Shown piece by piece: positions 45,783 to 58,109 of a stretch of DNA of 64,000 nucleotides; position 1 is the stretch's first letter; each line of letters starts with the position of its first letter. The stretch covers positions 1-64,000 of the forward strand of contig LNKV01000007.1 of the NCBI GenBank assembly GCA_001465935.1, written 5' to 3'. A program made the position numbers and the translations under genes. The notes under the pieces were generated by a model. That model was not told the DNA's origin and did no database searches. It worked only from the letters and a program-made list of their open reading frames with translations. The stretch is from Clarireedia homoeocarpa (lineage: Eukaryota; Ascomycota; Leotiomycetes; Helotiales; Rutstroemiaceae).

Positions 45783-47239
45783 ATGATACTCGTGAATGAA
45801 GTGCTGGTAGAGGTTTTGAACGCTGCTGAGCGAAGTCTGCAAGTGCGCCAAACGACCGATTCACCCAGCGGAACTCCAGTCATGTCGTCGACACTTGCAT
45901 CCAGCCCAACATCAGCATCTCCGGTGCCGCCGACATCAACATCGTCAGGTTCAAACAATAGCCCGACGAGCTCGCCTTTGTTGTTTTTTGTTGCGTTAGG
46001 ATTCGGCGTCGTTTTCACAAACTTATGGTAAGCAGTGTCTGTTGGAAGGAGCCGATCGCCCACTAACGGACTAAAAGGATTATTGTGGGTGTGAAATACT
46101 GCTTCCGATACAATGCTAGAAACAGAGCTCTGCGAGCTGGTGAGGATGGCGAGCCCATCAACCTTGAGAATATGCCAACTCGGCCGCATCGGAGACGCCG
46201 AGAAAAGAAACTCATGACAATGGACGAAGTCAACGAACGATTCCCGTTAATAAAATACAAGAATTGGGTTTCTGCGCGCGTTAGTGAGGGGTTACCGACG
46301 AATGGAGGTATTACAGCACCGCCAAGTCGAGCCGCGAGTGTGAGAGAAGCCGATGATACTGAGCCCATGTCGCCTGTTGGCACGAAACATTCTATTAATA
46401 CTAGACCCCCTACGGCAGCATCGCAGACAGAGGAAATCGCGAATTTACCGGCCGATAACGCGCAAACTAGAGCTGCGGACCGAAAGAGCCTGGATGCTGC
46501 GGTCGTGGAGAAGAGTGATTCATCGGTAGCTGTTGAGGAGCGCAAAGAGGAGCATCATCATCTAGAACACGTTCAGACGAGCGCTAGTACTCTGGATAAC
46601 AAGCATCCAACAGTTGCAAATGAGGACGATGACGATGAAGATGATCATATTCATGATGCTGTACTACCAGAACTGCTCAATAACCCTGGAGATTCATGTG
46701 CCATCTGTATTGATACTTTGGAAGAGGATGACGACGTCCGTGGGTTAACCTGCGGCCATGCTTTCCATGCCGGTTGTTTAGACCCTTGGCTGACTAGCCG
46801 TCGTGCTTGCTGCCCGCTTTGCAAGGCCGACTACTACACGCCAAAGCCACGTCCTGAGGGTGAGCCCGAGCCTGAACGTACCTCTCGCAGATCTCACGGC
46901 ACGAGAGTGAACATGCCACAACAACCACAATCTACTTGGACTGGTCTTCGAGGGAACCCACGGCTGGTGCTCCCAGGAAGATTCGGAGCCACTAGATACG
47001 AGCCTCCTGTTCGTGACGAGCGAAGCACTAGGAGAACTCGTCAAGAACAAGCACAACCAGCTGCAGTCGCAACACCGGCTGAAAACACCACTGCCACCAC
47101 CACAAGGTGGAGACCTCATATTTCCAACCCATTCAGTTCGATCCGTTTGCCTGGCCGCAACAGAGCAGCAGACTCAACCGCTGAGCAGCCAACAGGCGCT
47201 GAACCCTCGCCTTCTCAACTTGAGGCGGGAGTCCGGTGA
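45783..47239 (+). CDS. membrane-anchored RING-H2 E3 ubiquitin ligase
   Basis: A 468-residue protein in two exons, 45783-46027 and 46078-47239. Residues 1-60 are a Ser/Thr/Pro-rich lumenal or extracellular N terminus. A single membrane span lies at about 66-88 (LLFFVALGFGVVFTNLWIIVGV). The cytoplasmic part has a basic patch (PHRRRREKK), a long acidic Ser-rich stretch with EDDDDEDDHIHD, and a RING-H2 finger starting at Cys289: CAIC, then CGH-FH-GC and CCPLC near 325. This gives the C-C-C-H-H-C-C-C order that binds two zincs and recruits E2 enzymes. The Arg/Pro/Thr-rich tail is disordered. This single-TM plus RING-H2 layout matches the fungal equivalents of RNF13/Tul1-like or ATL-type ligases. 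Start choice is uncertain, since Met35 (45885) would keep both the span and the RING. Confidence 0.88.
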
Positions 47240-48225
47240 AATGATAGTGTTGTATCCCGGCACAGGCTGGCGTGCACATCGCTGTAGCGCTGGTCATCAG
47301 GTGTGAATCAGCGGCATCATTCTTGATGTTAATAGGGAGCTTTCGGTCTCGCGCCGCTCAAGGAAGACATTCGGACAGCGCCCGATGCTCGCGGGCCTGC
47401 TGCACATCTTCGGGAGCTTTTTACACCTAGTATGGATATCACACCTAGTATGGATATCGACAACGCTGTCCTTAGGTCATTGTCACAACCCCCCCATCGT
47501 AATACCACATACATTGTACATACGAACATCCGATTAACGCATCCCACATCACGACTTTTGTTCCTTTACCGGTTTTATTTTTACATATTGGTTTTTGGGG
47601 AGTCGATATAGGGAGGTGTAGGAGGAAATGCTTGACACCGGTTGGCTTCATTGAGCACTCTTGGCTTCTTATATCTTGGAATGATAGGGGAAGGGAATTA
47701 TAGATCCCCTATTGGACGTATATCGATAGCATGGGAACATAGCTAATGGATGGAAGTGTATAGGAAAGGATAGGACGAGAAGAGGATATGAATGGAATAG
47801 GAAGAGGACTGGGCACTATCTAGGTACCAATATTATGTATATTCTTGGCAGTAGATAATGGATGGGGGCAAATACTTGGCAAATATATCTATTATTGTCA
47901 TGCTGAAAGGCAAAATTGATGCCAATTAACTCATATTCCCTTCCCAAGTCTTGTCTCGGGTTCTTTTCGTGATCCCCAAACTTAGTTGGGCATGCATTTT
48001 CTAGTAACGTCTTTTTTCTCGTGACGTATACTCGGTGGGATTTTGAAAGATGCATCACCAAAGTTTACGAATAATCTCAACTCTGCCTTTTTGGACCTTT
48101 TACGAGGTTTAAATAAAGTTTTGAATTTTTGAATCCAATTATTTTGGAGGATTTCACCGAATTTGGTGCTGATATGAACCTACAAAGCCTATCTTACTGC
48201 CCAATGTTAAACAAATTCCTTCCAA
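47240..48225. other. intergenic between convergent genes
   Basis: The region holds the 3' flanks of the RING and GPALPP1-like genes. An 18-bp direct repeat (ACACCTAGTATGGATATC) occurs twice in tandem at about 47426-47460. No convincing gene. Confidence 0.5.
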
Positions 48226-49353
48226 TCATAGATACTTCCCCTTCTGAAATCTACTCCCAAAGTCGGCTGCCTTGTTCAATAATTCCTTCTTCTGAGCATT
48301 TCCCAACCTTCCCCCCAACGCCATATCTTTCTCCCTATCAAACCCCCTCTTACTCGGATCATCCTCTTCTTTCTTGACCGCTTCCCCCTTTCTCTCCGCA
48401 TGCTCCGCATACAAGCTCTTCCCCCGATTCTTCTCATTATACTCTCTAATCCTCCTATCCGTCTCCGCATCCTTCTTACTCTCTGCCTTCATCCTTGGAT
48501 CTCGCCCGCCGTCTCCATTGTTCCCAGCAGAACTATCATGTCGCCCTAAAACTGCATCTTCGAGTCGTCGTCGCTTCTCCTCGGGCGTTTCCGTCCAGAT
48601 CGCGCTGACGCCGGTCTTCTCGGCGGGCGCTTTGGCGCCCTTTCCGGATGCAAATTTGCGCGCTTTTAGCTTGGTTGGGTCGACGCGCGAGGTCCAGTCG
48701 GATGATGTGGGAGGGGCGAGCATCCACTCGGGACGCTGCGGTTTGCTAGGCTCGGAAGCGGATGCGGCGAGCGAGGCGGCTTCTTGAGCGCGCCGGGATT
48801 CGAGAGCGGAGTGTGCAGCGCTGCCTGGTGCAGGGGGAAGAGAGGGTCCGTAGTCTGACTCGGAGCCGGAGTCGGAGTCGGATGGGTGGTGGGGAGGTAG
48901 CTCTGAGAGGGGGGCGGGCGGTGGTGCGGGTCCGAGAATTCGTTTGCGTGGGGGAGATGGGGGTTTGGAGGGTGCAGGTATTACAGATGGTCCATAGTCA
49001 TCCTCCTCCGAATCTATCTCGAGTTCGTCGGGATTGTTTGGCGGCATTGAAGGACCAATGTTTCGAGGAGGTGAGGATTTCTTAGGTGGTGCGGAGGGTC
49101 CTAAGACTCTGGGTTTGGGTGAATTTGACTGTCTTGTCTTCGAGGGCTGTGCTGAAGGGCCGTAATCATCATCGTCGCTGCTCTCGATATCAACCTCATC
49201 TGGATTCGCAGTAGGAGGTAATGATGGACCTAGAACTCGGGGAGAGGCTGCCGCTTGGAGTTTGCGCGGAGGTGAATTGGGAGGCTCTTCGTCGTCGGTT
49301 GAACGCTTGCGCTTTTGGAGATGAGGAGGCAATTGGGGTCCTACAGAAGACAT
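48226..49353 (-). CDS. GPALPP1-like protein (DUF3752)
   Basis: An intronless 375-residue nuclear-type protein. The N-terminal half carries repeated GPxxPP motifs separated by acidic or Ser-rich spacers: GPQLPP at the start, then GPSLPP, GPSAPP, GPSMPP, GPAPPP and GPSLPP. Each is followed by a patch such as DDDDYGPS or EEDDYGPS. The C-terminal half (about 205-375) is the conserved charged DUF3752 region: RPEWMLAPP, then DWTSRVDPTKLKARKF, SAIWTETPEEKRRRLEDAVLG, and the end block RGFDREKDMALGGRLGNAQ. This order is that of the eukaryotic GPALPP motif-containing protein 1 family, whose molecular function is not established. It diverges from VPS8 across 521 bp. Confidence 0.93.
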   Translation of the reverse strand: MSSVGPQLPPHLQKRKRSTDDEEPPNSPPRKLQAAASPRVLGPSLPPTANPDEVDIESSDDDDYGPSAQPSKTRQSNSPKPRVLGPSAPPKKSSPPRNIGPSMPPNNPDELEIDSEEDDYGPSVIPAPSKPPSPPRKRILGPAPPPAPLSELPPHHPSDSDSGSESDYGPSLPPAPGSAAHSALESRRAQEAASLAASASEPSKPQRPEWMLAPPTSSDWTSRVDPTKLKARKFASGKGAKAPAEKTGVSAIWTETPEEKRRRLEDAVLGRHDSSAGNNGDGGRDPRMKAESKKDAETDRRIREYNEKNRGKSLYAEHAERKGEAVKKEEDDPSKRGFDREKDMALGGRLGNAQKKELLNKAADFGSRFQKGKYL

Positions 49354-49874
49354 AATATAATACCTTCTCTGCGATTGTGTTATTTGTAGTTAAGAAGTCG
49401 ATGTGGTTTTATCGATGCTTTCAGATGTGACTTAGAAAATAACTGTGACGCGAAGCTGCAGGTAACTGTGGACCAATTATGTTCCGAGCTTGCTAAATAA
49501 GCCTGCACCTGCTGTGCCGTTTTCCACCCACAACCTTTAGTAGTTGTAATTTGGTTTGTCTTCTGTGTTTTTCTCTGTTGCGATTGTGTCCTGAGGTAAA
49601 TTATTGCTCTCGCATTCGTACTTGTGTACTGTGACGCAGTTGTCACCGGGCTGTAAGCGAGTGAGTTATTAAGGTTACAAGCTTGAGGTAGCTATCAGCG
49701 ACTATTTTCAAGGCTGTATATGCATACGAATACCACACGAACAGCCCAACCTTGACCATTCGCAAACTACTATTTCCCAGATGTTTGTCTGAGGAAATCA
49801 GCTTGCGAGAGTCCACGGACTGCGGCGCAAACGAATAGGGTCGGTAGAACGATGCGCCAGAGTCGGCAGTCTTG
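49354..49874. promoter_or_regulatory. 521-bp divergent promoter region
   Basis: The shared upstream region of the GPALPP1-like and VPS8 genes. It has no obvious TATA box, and nothing else is recognised. Confidence 0.5.
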
Positions 49875-52800
49875 ATGACCTCTCCTTCGGAAAACGATAT
49901 CGGTGCAGAGGAGGATATACCGGATGAGAACAGCTCTTCTGATAATGGCTTTGTGAGCGTATCGCCAAATGGGTTCCCAGAAGATGAAGAGCGGCCTATT
50001 GGAGGCCGGGTTGCGGAATTATTACAGGAGGAACGGGAGGGGGGAACGATAACTCCCCAGGTGTTAGGAAATGGTACGAACAGATTCCGGGAAATCCAGA
50101 ACAGTGAGGATATATCTGAGGACGGCTCTCTTGGAGCACCTCCGCGCAGGGTGGATAGTCCCATTGACTCCGTCTTGTCGAACCCAGACGATACTCCATC
50201 TATTCAGGTAAGACGATCGGCCGAGGATAGGGATATGTGCTAAGGACAGGCAGGGCTCTATACTATCCTCCCCCGCCGGAAGTAGCATTTTACCATCTGT
50301 TGCTTCAAGGCCTGGTCTTGACAGCCCAACGCCATCATTTCGACCATTCGACAGACGATTTTCCACCCGCCTTTCCATTTCGTCTCTTAATGTACCCCGC
50401 GCAGCGTCCCCCAGTTCGTTAAGACCACATTCACGCCAATTGTCGATGAACAGCCAGTTGCTACATGATACAGGAGACACAGATACCCCTTCCCCGCCTT
50501 GGGAGGTTGTAAGGTGGACAAAACTTAAGAAACTGAACGGGCAAGCCTTTTCTGAGGTCGGCAAGCGTAACTTTGGGACACCAACATGTATATCAGTCTC
50601 TGCATCTATAGTACTCGGCACTTCGAAAGGCATAATATTAATCTTTGATTATCACCAAAATCTAAAGTCTATCATTGGTCCTGGCACAAAAGGTAAGCTT
50701 TTTGACTTTCTTTCCCTGGCACTCGAGCTGATCATTTTTAGCCGTTGAGTCTGGTGCGGTCACTTCCATTGCCATTTCGGCAGATCACCTTGTAGTCGCT
50801 GGTGGCCATGCAAATGGCAGTATCTTCACGTGGGAAACGGCAAAATCTGCTCGCCCGTTTCTTCATATACCGTCCCTTGAGCCATCCCAGTTGGCAAATC
50901 GCAGTGCCGACGGCCATGCGCCTAACGTTGCTATAAGGCACCTGGGGTTTCTAGGTACAAGACATACCGCTCTAGTCTCGGCGGACGACCGTGGAATGGC
51001 GTTTTCGCATCTTGCAACAAGAGGAATGGGCGCTGTCGGGCGTACAGTTCGTACTACAAGAATACTTGGTCGATATCCCAATGACGTTGGAATTGCAGGA
51101 AAACCTCGCAAACCAAGCACAGTTCTAGCTTTTGCACCTCTTCCGCTCGGAAATGTCGAGAAAGGTACTGATACGCTCGGTCTTACTGCAATGCTCACGC
51201 CTTACCTCCTTGTTATTGTATCTACAACTCCAATAGCTCAGACCCAACATAAGGCTTCTCGCCCAAAAGAAGTGGCAGCTCACAGTGCCATGAGTGGATG
51301 TCTTGCATGGTTTCCTGCTGTAAAATTGAAGGTCCCGGATCCTCAAGATGGCAGCCAGAGCTCTAAAGCCAAATTAGTGTACTGTTGGTCAAATATCTTG
51401 ACCGTGTTGGACGTAGAGGAAACGCCATCTGATGACAAAGATAAACCACCAAACTTATCATTCAAGCCGCGCAACCGATGGAAAGCTGAAGAAGCCATTG
51501 TTGCTGTGCAATGGCTCAGTAGGTCTGTACTAACTGTGTTGACTATTACGCAACGCTTAATCATTCTGGAGGATGTGACGATGCGAATGACTGAGGCTTT
51601 TGATTTGGTACATAAACATATTTACCACCAGGACTTGTTTTCTCATCAATTGCATAGTCTTGTGGAGCAATTAGACGAAGATGATCAATCTATGCATGGC
51701 GTAGTTGCAGATGCCTTCTACATGAGTTTCAAGGCTTACAAGAGCCGGATGTTTCTTCTTGGCTTCAATGAGGTTTCCATCGGAACGCTATCAAATTGGG
51801 CAGATCGACTAATAGCACTGATGGAAGAGGGCGACTACATTGGCGCTATCCAGCTGTCAACGTCCTACTACACTGGCGATGCGGACAAGCTTACAATAGG
51901 CTTGCCAGAAGATACAGCTCTGCGGCACTCTATGGTTCGCGACAAATTGGTTGAAATCATGACGGCGTCTCTCAAATTTGCATTCGGAAAGCGACAAACG
52001 TACGCTGCTGCAACAGGCGATCATTTGAGGCGGTTAGCCGAAGCTTGCTTTGAGGCTTCGCTCAGTATAGATGATGTCGACTTCCTATTTGACGTGGCTT
52101 TCGAATGGTATGAAGATGGCGACTCTGAGGGTATCTTCCTCGAAACCCTAGAACCATATATACTTGAGCAGCGCATTACCTCGATCCCTCCAACTATTGT
52201 TAAAGCCATTGTCTCATACTTTGTTGTGAAAGGATTTCAGAGCCGCTTGGAAGAGATGATCTGTCATATGGACACTGCAACACTGGATATCGATGAAGTT
52301 ACTACACTTTGCAAACAACACAGTCTTTACGATGCTTTCATCTACATATGGAATCAAGCATTACACGATTACCTGACCCCTTTTATAGAGCTGCTGAGGC
52401 TACTCATACCCCTTGTTCAAAATGGTGATTATTTTTCGGATGGGAACGTCATGGCCGATCCCAATTTCGGTGTGCACGCCCAGAAGATGTTTTACTACAT
52501 GTCACATATCTTTACTGGCCGGGTCTATCCAACTGGGGAAGAACTTGGGGATCATGAGGCAATGAATGCTAAGGCAGAGCTCTACTGGTTTTTGTTTTCT
52601 GGAAAGACGATATCTTGGCCTAGAGGAACTGCCAAACCATTTCTCACCAAATCGAACAAGGAAACCGAGCCCTCCTTCCCCTATCTGCGTATGATACTCA
52701 AATTTGATGCACCTAGCTTCTTAAGTACTCTTAATGAGGCATTTGAAGATTCCTTCCTGAACGACACGCCGGATCGAGCAGTCAACGGCGGCTCAAGTCG

Positions 52801-54775
52801 TGACATGTCGGAGGAACATGTTTTTGGGCTTTCTGTCAACCGGCAATACATTATCACAATACTTCTTGAGGTCATGAATGCCAACGAATTTGCTTCTGAG
52901 GACACTATCTATCTCGACATGTTCATTGCCCGCAACCTACCAAAGTTTCCCCAATACCTTCTACTCTCTGGTACAGCTCTGCATAAGGTTTTGACGGGTC
53001 TATGTAACTATCCAGGCGAGGACCTTGCCGATGATGCCCAGCTCAGTGTTGAATATCTCCTTTCCGTCTATCACCCCACGGATATGAGCTCTTTGATACC
53101 TCTCTTTCAGCATGCTGGTTTCTATCGAGTTCTGAAAAGCACATATAAGGCAGACAAGCAATACAGCAAGCTTGTAGAAGCATACTTCGCTGATCATGAA
53201 GACCGCAAGTCTGTCTTTGATTGCATAGCGGACTGTCTAAGACCTCGTACTGGATTGACTAAACGGCAAATTCGGGAAGTGCACGATGTTATCAAACAAC
53301 ATGCGAGCGAGTTAGTCGACGTGGATGCAGAAAAAGCCGCTAAAACAATCCAAGCATATGCTTCTGATCTGCATAAAACGATTCTGGAGTCTTTGCCGGA
53401 GATGTCGCACATTCAATACGTTTACTTGCAGAGCATCATGGAACCACCATCCACTTCGGGAGAGGCTGGGATGCAATCATCGCCGACCGAGTTTACGGAG
53501 CAATATGTGCAGTTGATGTGCAAGTATGATGCGGGACATGTGACTTCTTATGTGGAAATGGTGCAAGCATCAGATCTGCGTCTCGATAAGGTTTTACCCT
53601 ATATGGAGGAGAGTGGTGTTATAGACGCTGCTGTCGTATTAATGGCTCGCGAAGGTCAAATGCGGGCAGGCATGGACCGTCTCATACTGCACTTGAGGAA
53701 ACTGGAATCTGCTTTACTGGGTTTGCTGAGTGCTTCAGCGGAAGACATGGAATCTACTCACACAGGTGAAGCAGTTGAGGATCTCCTGGCGGCGCTTCAA
53801 AAATACATCAACGTGGGTATTTGGCTATGCCAACAACAACCATCACTACAATCTAGCAACACAATCGCAACGAATAGCAAAAAGAAGGTCTCCGATAGAA
53901 CAGAGCTGCTCCCAGAAGAAATTCTCTGGCTGGATCTCATAGACGTCGCTGTTCAGATCACACGGGAAGTCTCGCCCAGTATAGACGACTCGGAAATATC
54001 GAGGTCGGATTCAGTGGACCATGAGAAGCTCGCTGCGCAACTTCGAACTCTAGTGCAGAGGACCTTTACAGCTTTACTCACCTCCACTTCCACACCAACC
54101 CCAGCTGGTACTAATTTGTCTTTTCTGCGTATTCTGAGAGCATTTTTGACCAAGGCCTCAATTTCGTCCCCTAACTTAAGCGATCTACGGGCGGTCCTGG
54201 CTTCAGTCTTTTCCGCCTATGCTTACGAGGAGAGCATTTTGAGCCTAGCAAATCGACTACTAGAGAAAGATCTATTTGTAAATGTTCAATCTGCTGCTAC
54301 GCTACGTCAAAGGGGTTGGAGACCTCGAGGCTCAACATGTGAAGGGTGCGGTCGCAGGATCTGGGGCCCAGGAGTATCAGGCGATGTATTTTCCAAGTGG
54401 GAAGAGAAGCGAGAATTAGAAGAAGAGAGGAGGAGGAACAAAAGAGCTACCTTGGACGGTACGGCAGGACGCGGGAAAGAGAGGGCTCCAGCAAGGAATG
54501 CGAGCTTGCCTAGGATAGATGGAGGCCGTGATGGCAAAGGCAACGGCAAGGGCATAGATGAGACTACTACAGCGGATAGTCATAATGAAGTACGGGACCA
54601 ACAGGAGAACGATAATGCCGAGGGAGTAAGCGAACAACAGGAGTTGGGTTCACTCGTTGTATTGGCTTGTAGGCACATCTACCATCAGAGCTGTCTGGAG
54701 GCGATGCAGACTGACGATAATGTTTCTACGGGAATTCATGAAGGAAGAGAGTTCAAATGTCCGATAGATGGATAG
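49875..54775 (+). CDS. VPS8: Vps8, CORVET endosomal tethering subunit
   Basis: A 1,601-residue protein in three exons: 49875-50207, 50254-50692 and 50742-54775. It is a subunit of the CORVET complex that tethers early endosomes through Rab5/Vps21. Residues 1-200 are disordered, acidic then Ser/Arg-rich. A WD-like propeller region follows (about 205-480: VLGTSKGIILIFDYHQ, VVAGGHANGSIFTWE). The long alpha-solenoid with the Vps8 core (LLGFNEVSIGTLSNWADRLIALMEEGDYIGAI) covers ~490-1,450. The C terminus is a divergent RING: CEGC near 1,464, a ~95-residue charged insert, then CRHIYHQSC and a final CPIDG at the stop, so the eighth zinc ligand is Asp rather than Cys. The first intron is taken as 46 nt, with the branch-like GCTAAG 10 nt before CAG. 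Several yeasts have ~1,270-aa versions; filamentous fungi have longer ones. Confidence 0.93.
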
Positions 54776-56531
54776 TTACATAATGATAGTGTTTGACTGT
54801 ACACCACGGTTCAATTCTGCAAAATCTGTGACATAGAGACACATCATCCGACCTTGGAAGTAGATGGGCCTGTTGACTTAATCGAATTACTACCCCGCGC
54901 CACCTCATAAAACAGCTTTCCGGTTCGCGTTTTCTATCAGGGCCTCATAAAATATTTCTATCTTGTGTGCTCAAGGGGTTACTCGTATTTGCGCTTTCTA
55001 TCACATTACAGCAATGTATAACCAACCCGACTACGTGCTTGGTCGGGATATATACTCCTCCATTCGGTGAGTACGACATGACCGCTCTCTGACGGGATTC
55101 TAGCTGGCCTATTGAATTTGTTCTAACCAATTGGCAGACTCAATCTACAACATTATCTCTGGAAAGGCGGCCTAGGTTATATTACACACCCGTCAATTCC
55201 TCTGACTGGGACGAATCTCCGGATTGCGGATCTTGAAACCGGCACAGGGTACAGACTTTTTTATAGCCATGACATTATCAAGCCTGGCATTCATCATATA
55301 GAATCTGGTTAACAGACCTCGCCGGAGAGGTCCCGGAAACAACGCAGTTATACGACTTTGATGTTTCCGATTCTCAGTTTCCTCATCCAAAATAGCTACC
55401 CCAAAATGTCAGATTACAAGTCCTAGACAGTCTTAAATCGGAGCCATAGGAGGAATTGCAAGAGACTTTCGACGTTGTCCATCTACGTCTCTGGCTTGGT
55501 GTGGTGCCCAATGGGGCACGTGTTGTGCAACTGTTTTGTGTGTGTTGGAAGAAAACCAATCCAAAATAACTCTTCAATTACGGAATAAATTTAAGCTATG
55601 ATTCTTATACACCCTAGCTAATATATATAGATTGGTATCAAGTTGTTTCGATATATTAGAAGAGTTTGAGTATAGTGATATTGCAGTATGCCAAGAAACT
55701 GAGGCCGCCCGCCAGTAGATATACTAACTATCCGACCAGCTTCGGATATCTGGTTGTTCAGGTGAAATCTGGACATTGAGAACTTATATATCTGATTGTC
55801 CAAGTGAAATTTGGACATTAAGAACTTATATCTGGGTCGAATATCAGAGTTAGTACACCCACTGGTGGCCGGCCAGCCAACAACCATTTCATCATTAGCC
55901 TGCGAGTAGTCTAATGCGGGATACCTCGGTGTAATCCCTGTGTTAGCGTGGCTGAGGTACTCGTACCTGGGATGCACGGGCCTAAAAATGTTGTTGATCG
56001 TATTTTAAGATTGTTTGATCGCAAGGAGATTGCTTCCATAGAAAAGCAGAAGGCTCAATTATGGGACCAACAAGCCACCTAGAAAACGTAACACTTATAT
56101 CCACAAGTATTGTACTCGGTATAGAAACACCAACACAAGATAGCTAACCTTATCATCATCTTTGAGACAGAATCCTCGCATGATCAAGAGCTGTAAGGCT
56201 CGCAACCCTAGCACTTCAAACATCCCTCCTGTTTTAACAGAGTATCGCGAACTCCCGGATTATCTGTAACCGTTACTGAAACTCGGCAGCTGTTGTTGCC
56301 GTGGAAGCACCGCCACATCGGATGCGATACATCTGGATATATTCCAAGACCTTTTCTGCCATTGAATGACACACTTCACCGACACTGCAAGAATAAGTAC
56401 ATGAGATCGGAACGAAACACGAACCCATTACGAAAACAACACCCAAATACCGCCGACCAGCTTTGAGCCTTGGAGATTTGCAAAGACATCTGGAAAAGCA
56501 CTAGGAGAGACAAATCGGGGCAACAGAAAAG
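54776..56531. other. intergenic with dispersed repeat
   Basis: A mostly AT-rich region with dense stops. It contains the 45-bp minisatellite copy described separately; no gene is recognised. Confidence 0.5.
55746..55833. repeat. ~45-bp AT-rich minisatellite, second locus
   Basis: Two full units and a partial third: ATATCTGGTTGTTCAGGTGAA then ATCTGGACATTGAGAACTT, repeated as ATATCTGATTGTCCAAGTGAA then ATTTGGACATTAAGAACTT. In reverse complement it matches the array in the metallo-beta-lactamase gene intron. Confidence 0.8.
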
Positions 56532-57175
56532 ATGTCGATCATCTATGGACGAGATACATTCATTGAACCAGATGGAGAGATTGTGAGCGACGGGGAGGTT
56601 TCCTTTTGGTATACCAAGGTATGCTCGCATATCCCTAGGAAGGCGTGTTTGGGCATTCTAGATAGCTGACTATGCCAAACAGACAGGACGAATCATTAGA
56701 TGGTCTGTTTTCTTGGGATTGTTCACCCTGTTTATGTTATGGGTGATTGTGGGGTACTGGCATGCGAAGAGAAGGATAAGAAAGGGCTTGGTCCCACTGG
56801 CATACCATAGGGTAAGAACATCTCATCAGAAGTGCAATCAAAATCTTTGCTAACAACAAGTAGTGGCTTCTGAGCCGACAACAACGAGCAATGTACGACC
56901 CAACTTACCAAGATCCTTCCGTGTGCTATACAACATATCCACCATCTGGACAGTACGGCATGTACCCAATGGCACCGCCAATGTACGATCCAAATGCGCA
57001 AATGCCTCCCACATACCAGCCACCTGCGGGAGCAACCAAACTTGACCCTTCACAATCGAGAGCACAACCAGTCAATCCCCAGTCCTCGCAAGAGTATGAG
57101 GCTCCTCCCGGACCACCTCCAGCTGCCGTCCAGGCGAACCATACAGGCGCGAGTAACAATCCATACCGAGGATAG
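56532..57175 (+). CDS. RCR-like single-TM protein with PPxY motifs
   Basis: A 175-residue protein in three phase-0 exons: 56532-56618, 56683-56811 and 56864-57175. Residues 1-32 are polar and extracytoplasmic. Residues ~36-54 (SVFLGLFTLFMLWVIVGYW) form one membrane span, followed by the basic anchor HAKRRIRKG. The cytosolic tail is Pro/Tyr/Gln-rich and contains two PPxY motifs, PPMY (110-113) and PPTY (120-123), spaced ten residues apart. Such motifs bind WW domains of Rsp5/Nedd4 ubiquitin ligases. Topology, size and tail match the fungal RCR family (Resistance to Congo Red; chitin deposition and endosomal sorting), although I assign this from layout, not from a search. It is convergent with the next gene (210-bp gap). 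Confidence 0.8.
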
Positions 57176-57385
57176 TGGTGGAAGATATTGTAGTTAATAT
57201 GGCGGGCGAGGTGTTCACTTAACCAGAGACGTTCGACAGGCGATTGGAGCAATAAGAGGATTAATGAGATATGAGGGCTAGCGCACTATCAGGAATAGGC
57301 AAGAGCATAAATAAAGACTTGAAACTGTACAAAATTTGATTCCTTTACACACCTTTGCTGTGCCATCACTGAGTGACATCCAATA

Positions 57386-58109
57386 TTATTCAATTTCCAT
57401 AGCATCTGCATCATCTTCAACAGTCACATCATCCACGGGAATATCCTCATCCACCACACCGTTAGTATATGAAATATCTGCCCCCAGGGCACCCACCGTT
57501 TGAGGAGGAAGCGCTGCCGGATTCTCTATCCTAGCCTTCTCTTCCCACATAGCCCGTGCCTTTGCCCTTGATTCTAAGAAAGCCTTCCTTATGAGATCTT
57601 GTCCCTCGGGCACGTCATGATTTCTAGGAACCGCAGTATCGTACAATATAAGTTGATTGTTCATGCCGGCCAGCTCCCCGTCTTTGTTCGCCAGGATTGA
57701 AGGGGGTATCCGCGTCTCTCGTAGATGCTTCGAAATATCCGGAAGGAAGACCAGCTTTCCATCGTCGGAGGTATCACTGTCGGATAACTCATCGTCGATA
57801 TTATAGATATAGACCTTGTGCTTGGAATCATCCAATTGCATTATATCTTCATCTTGTGGTGGAGGTTTGGTCTTTGATTTCGTGGGTTTGGACACAGGTC
57901 GAGCTTCGTTCAGCGCCGGTTGCTCGACAGGCACATATAGTTTCTGGCCATTACGCTCTGGAATTGGTCAGCTTTTTGAACTCTTGCAAAGGGCGACAAT
58001 ACATAAATATAATAGACATACCAAGATTGAGCAGGCTCATGCGTTTGGACAATCGTTCATTGTCCTGAGTTTCTGCCTTTCGTTTCCTAATTCCCGTCGC
58101 TTGCTTCAT
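57386..58109 (-). CDS. 219-aa acidic unknown protein, conserved-looking
   Basis: Two minus-strand exons, 58109-58022 and 57957-57386. I do not recognise the family. The N terminus is basic (MKQATGIRKRKAE, possibly nuclear) with a short MSLLNL motif. Next comes YVPVEQP, a Lys/Pro spacer and a compact conserved-looking block: MQLDDSKHKVYIYNIDDEL, acidic SDSDTSDDGK, LVFLPDISKHL, RIPPSILANKDGELAG, NQLILYDTAVPR, then an amphipathic helix ending REKARIENP-like (AMWEEKARIENP). The C terminus is Asp/Glu-rich. An alternative start 16 codons upstream (58157) is in frame. It is divergent from the alanyl-tRNA synthetase gene with 173 bp between the two starts used here, so they probably share a promoter. 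Confidence 0.75.

Noticed and set aside
46063..46545. 160-codon minus-strand frame over the RING gene
   Set aside because: Antisense shadow; the plus-strand RING-H2 protein is well supported by the zinc-ligand order and a clean intron.
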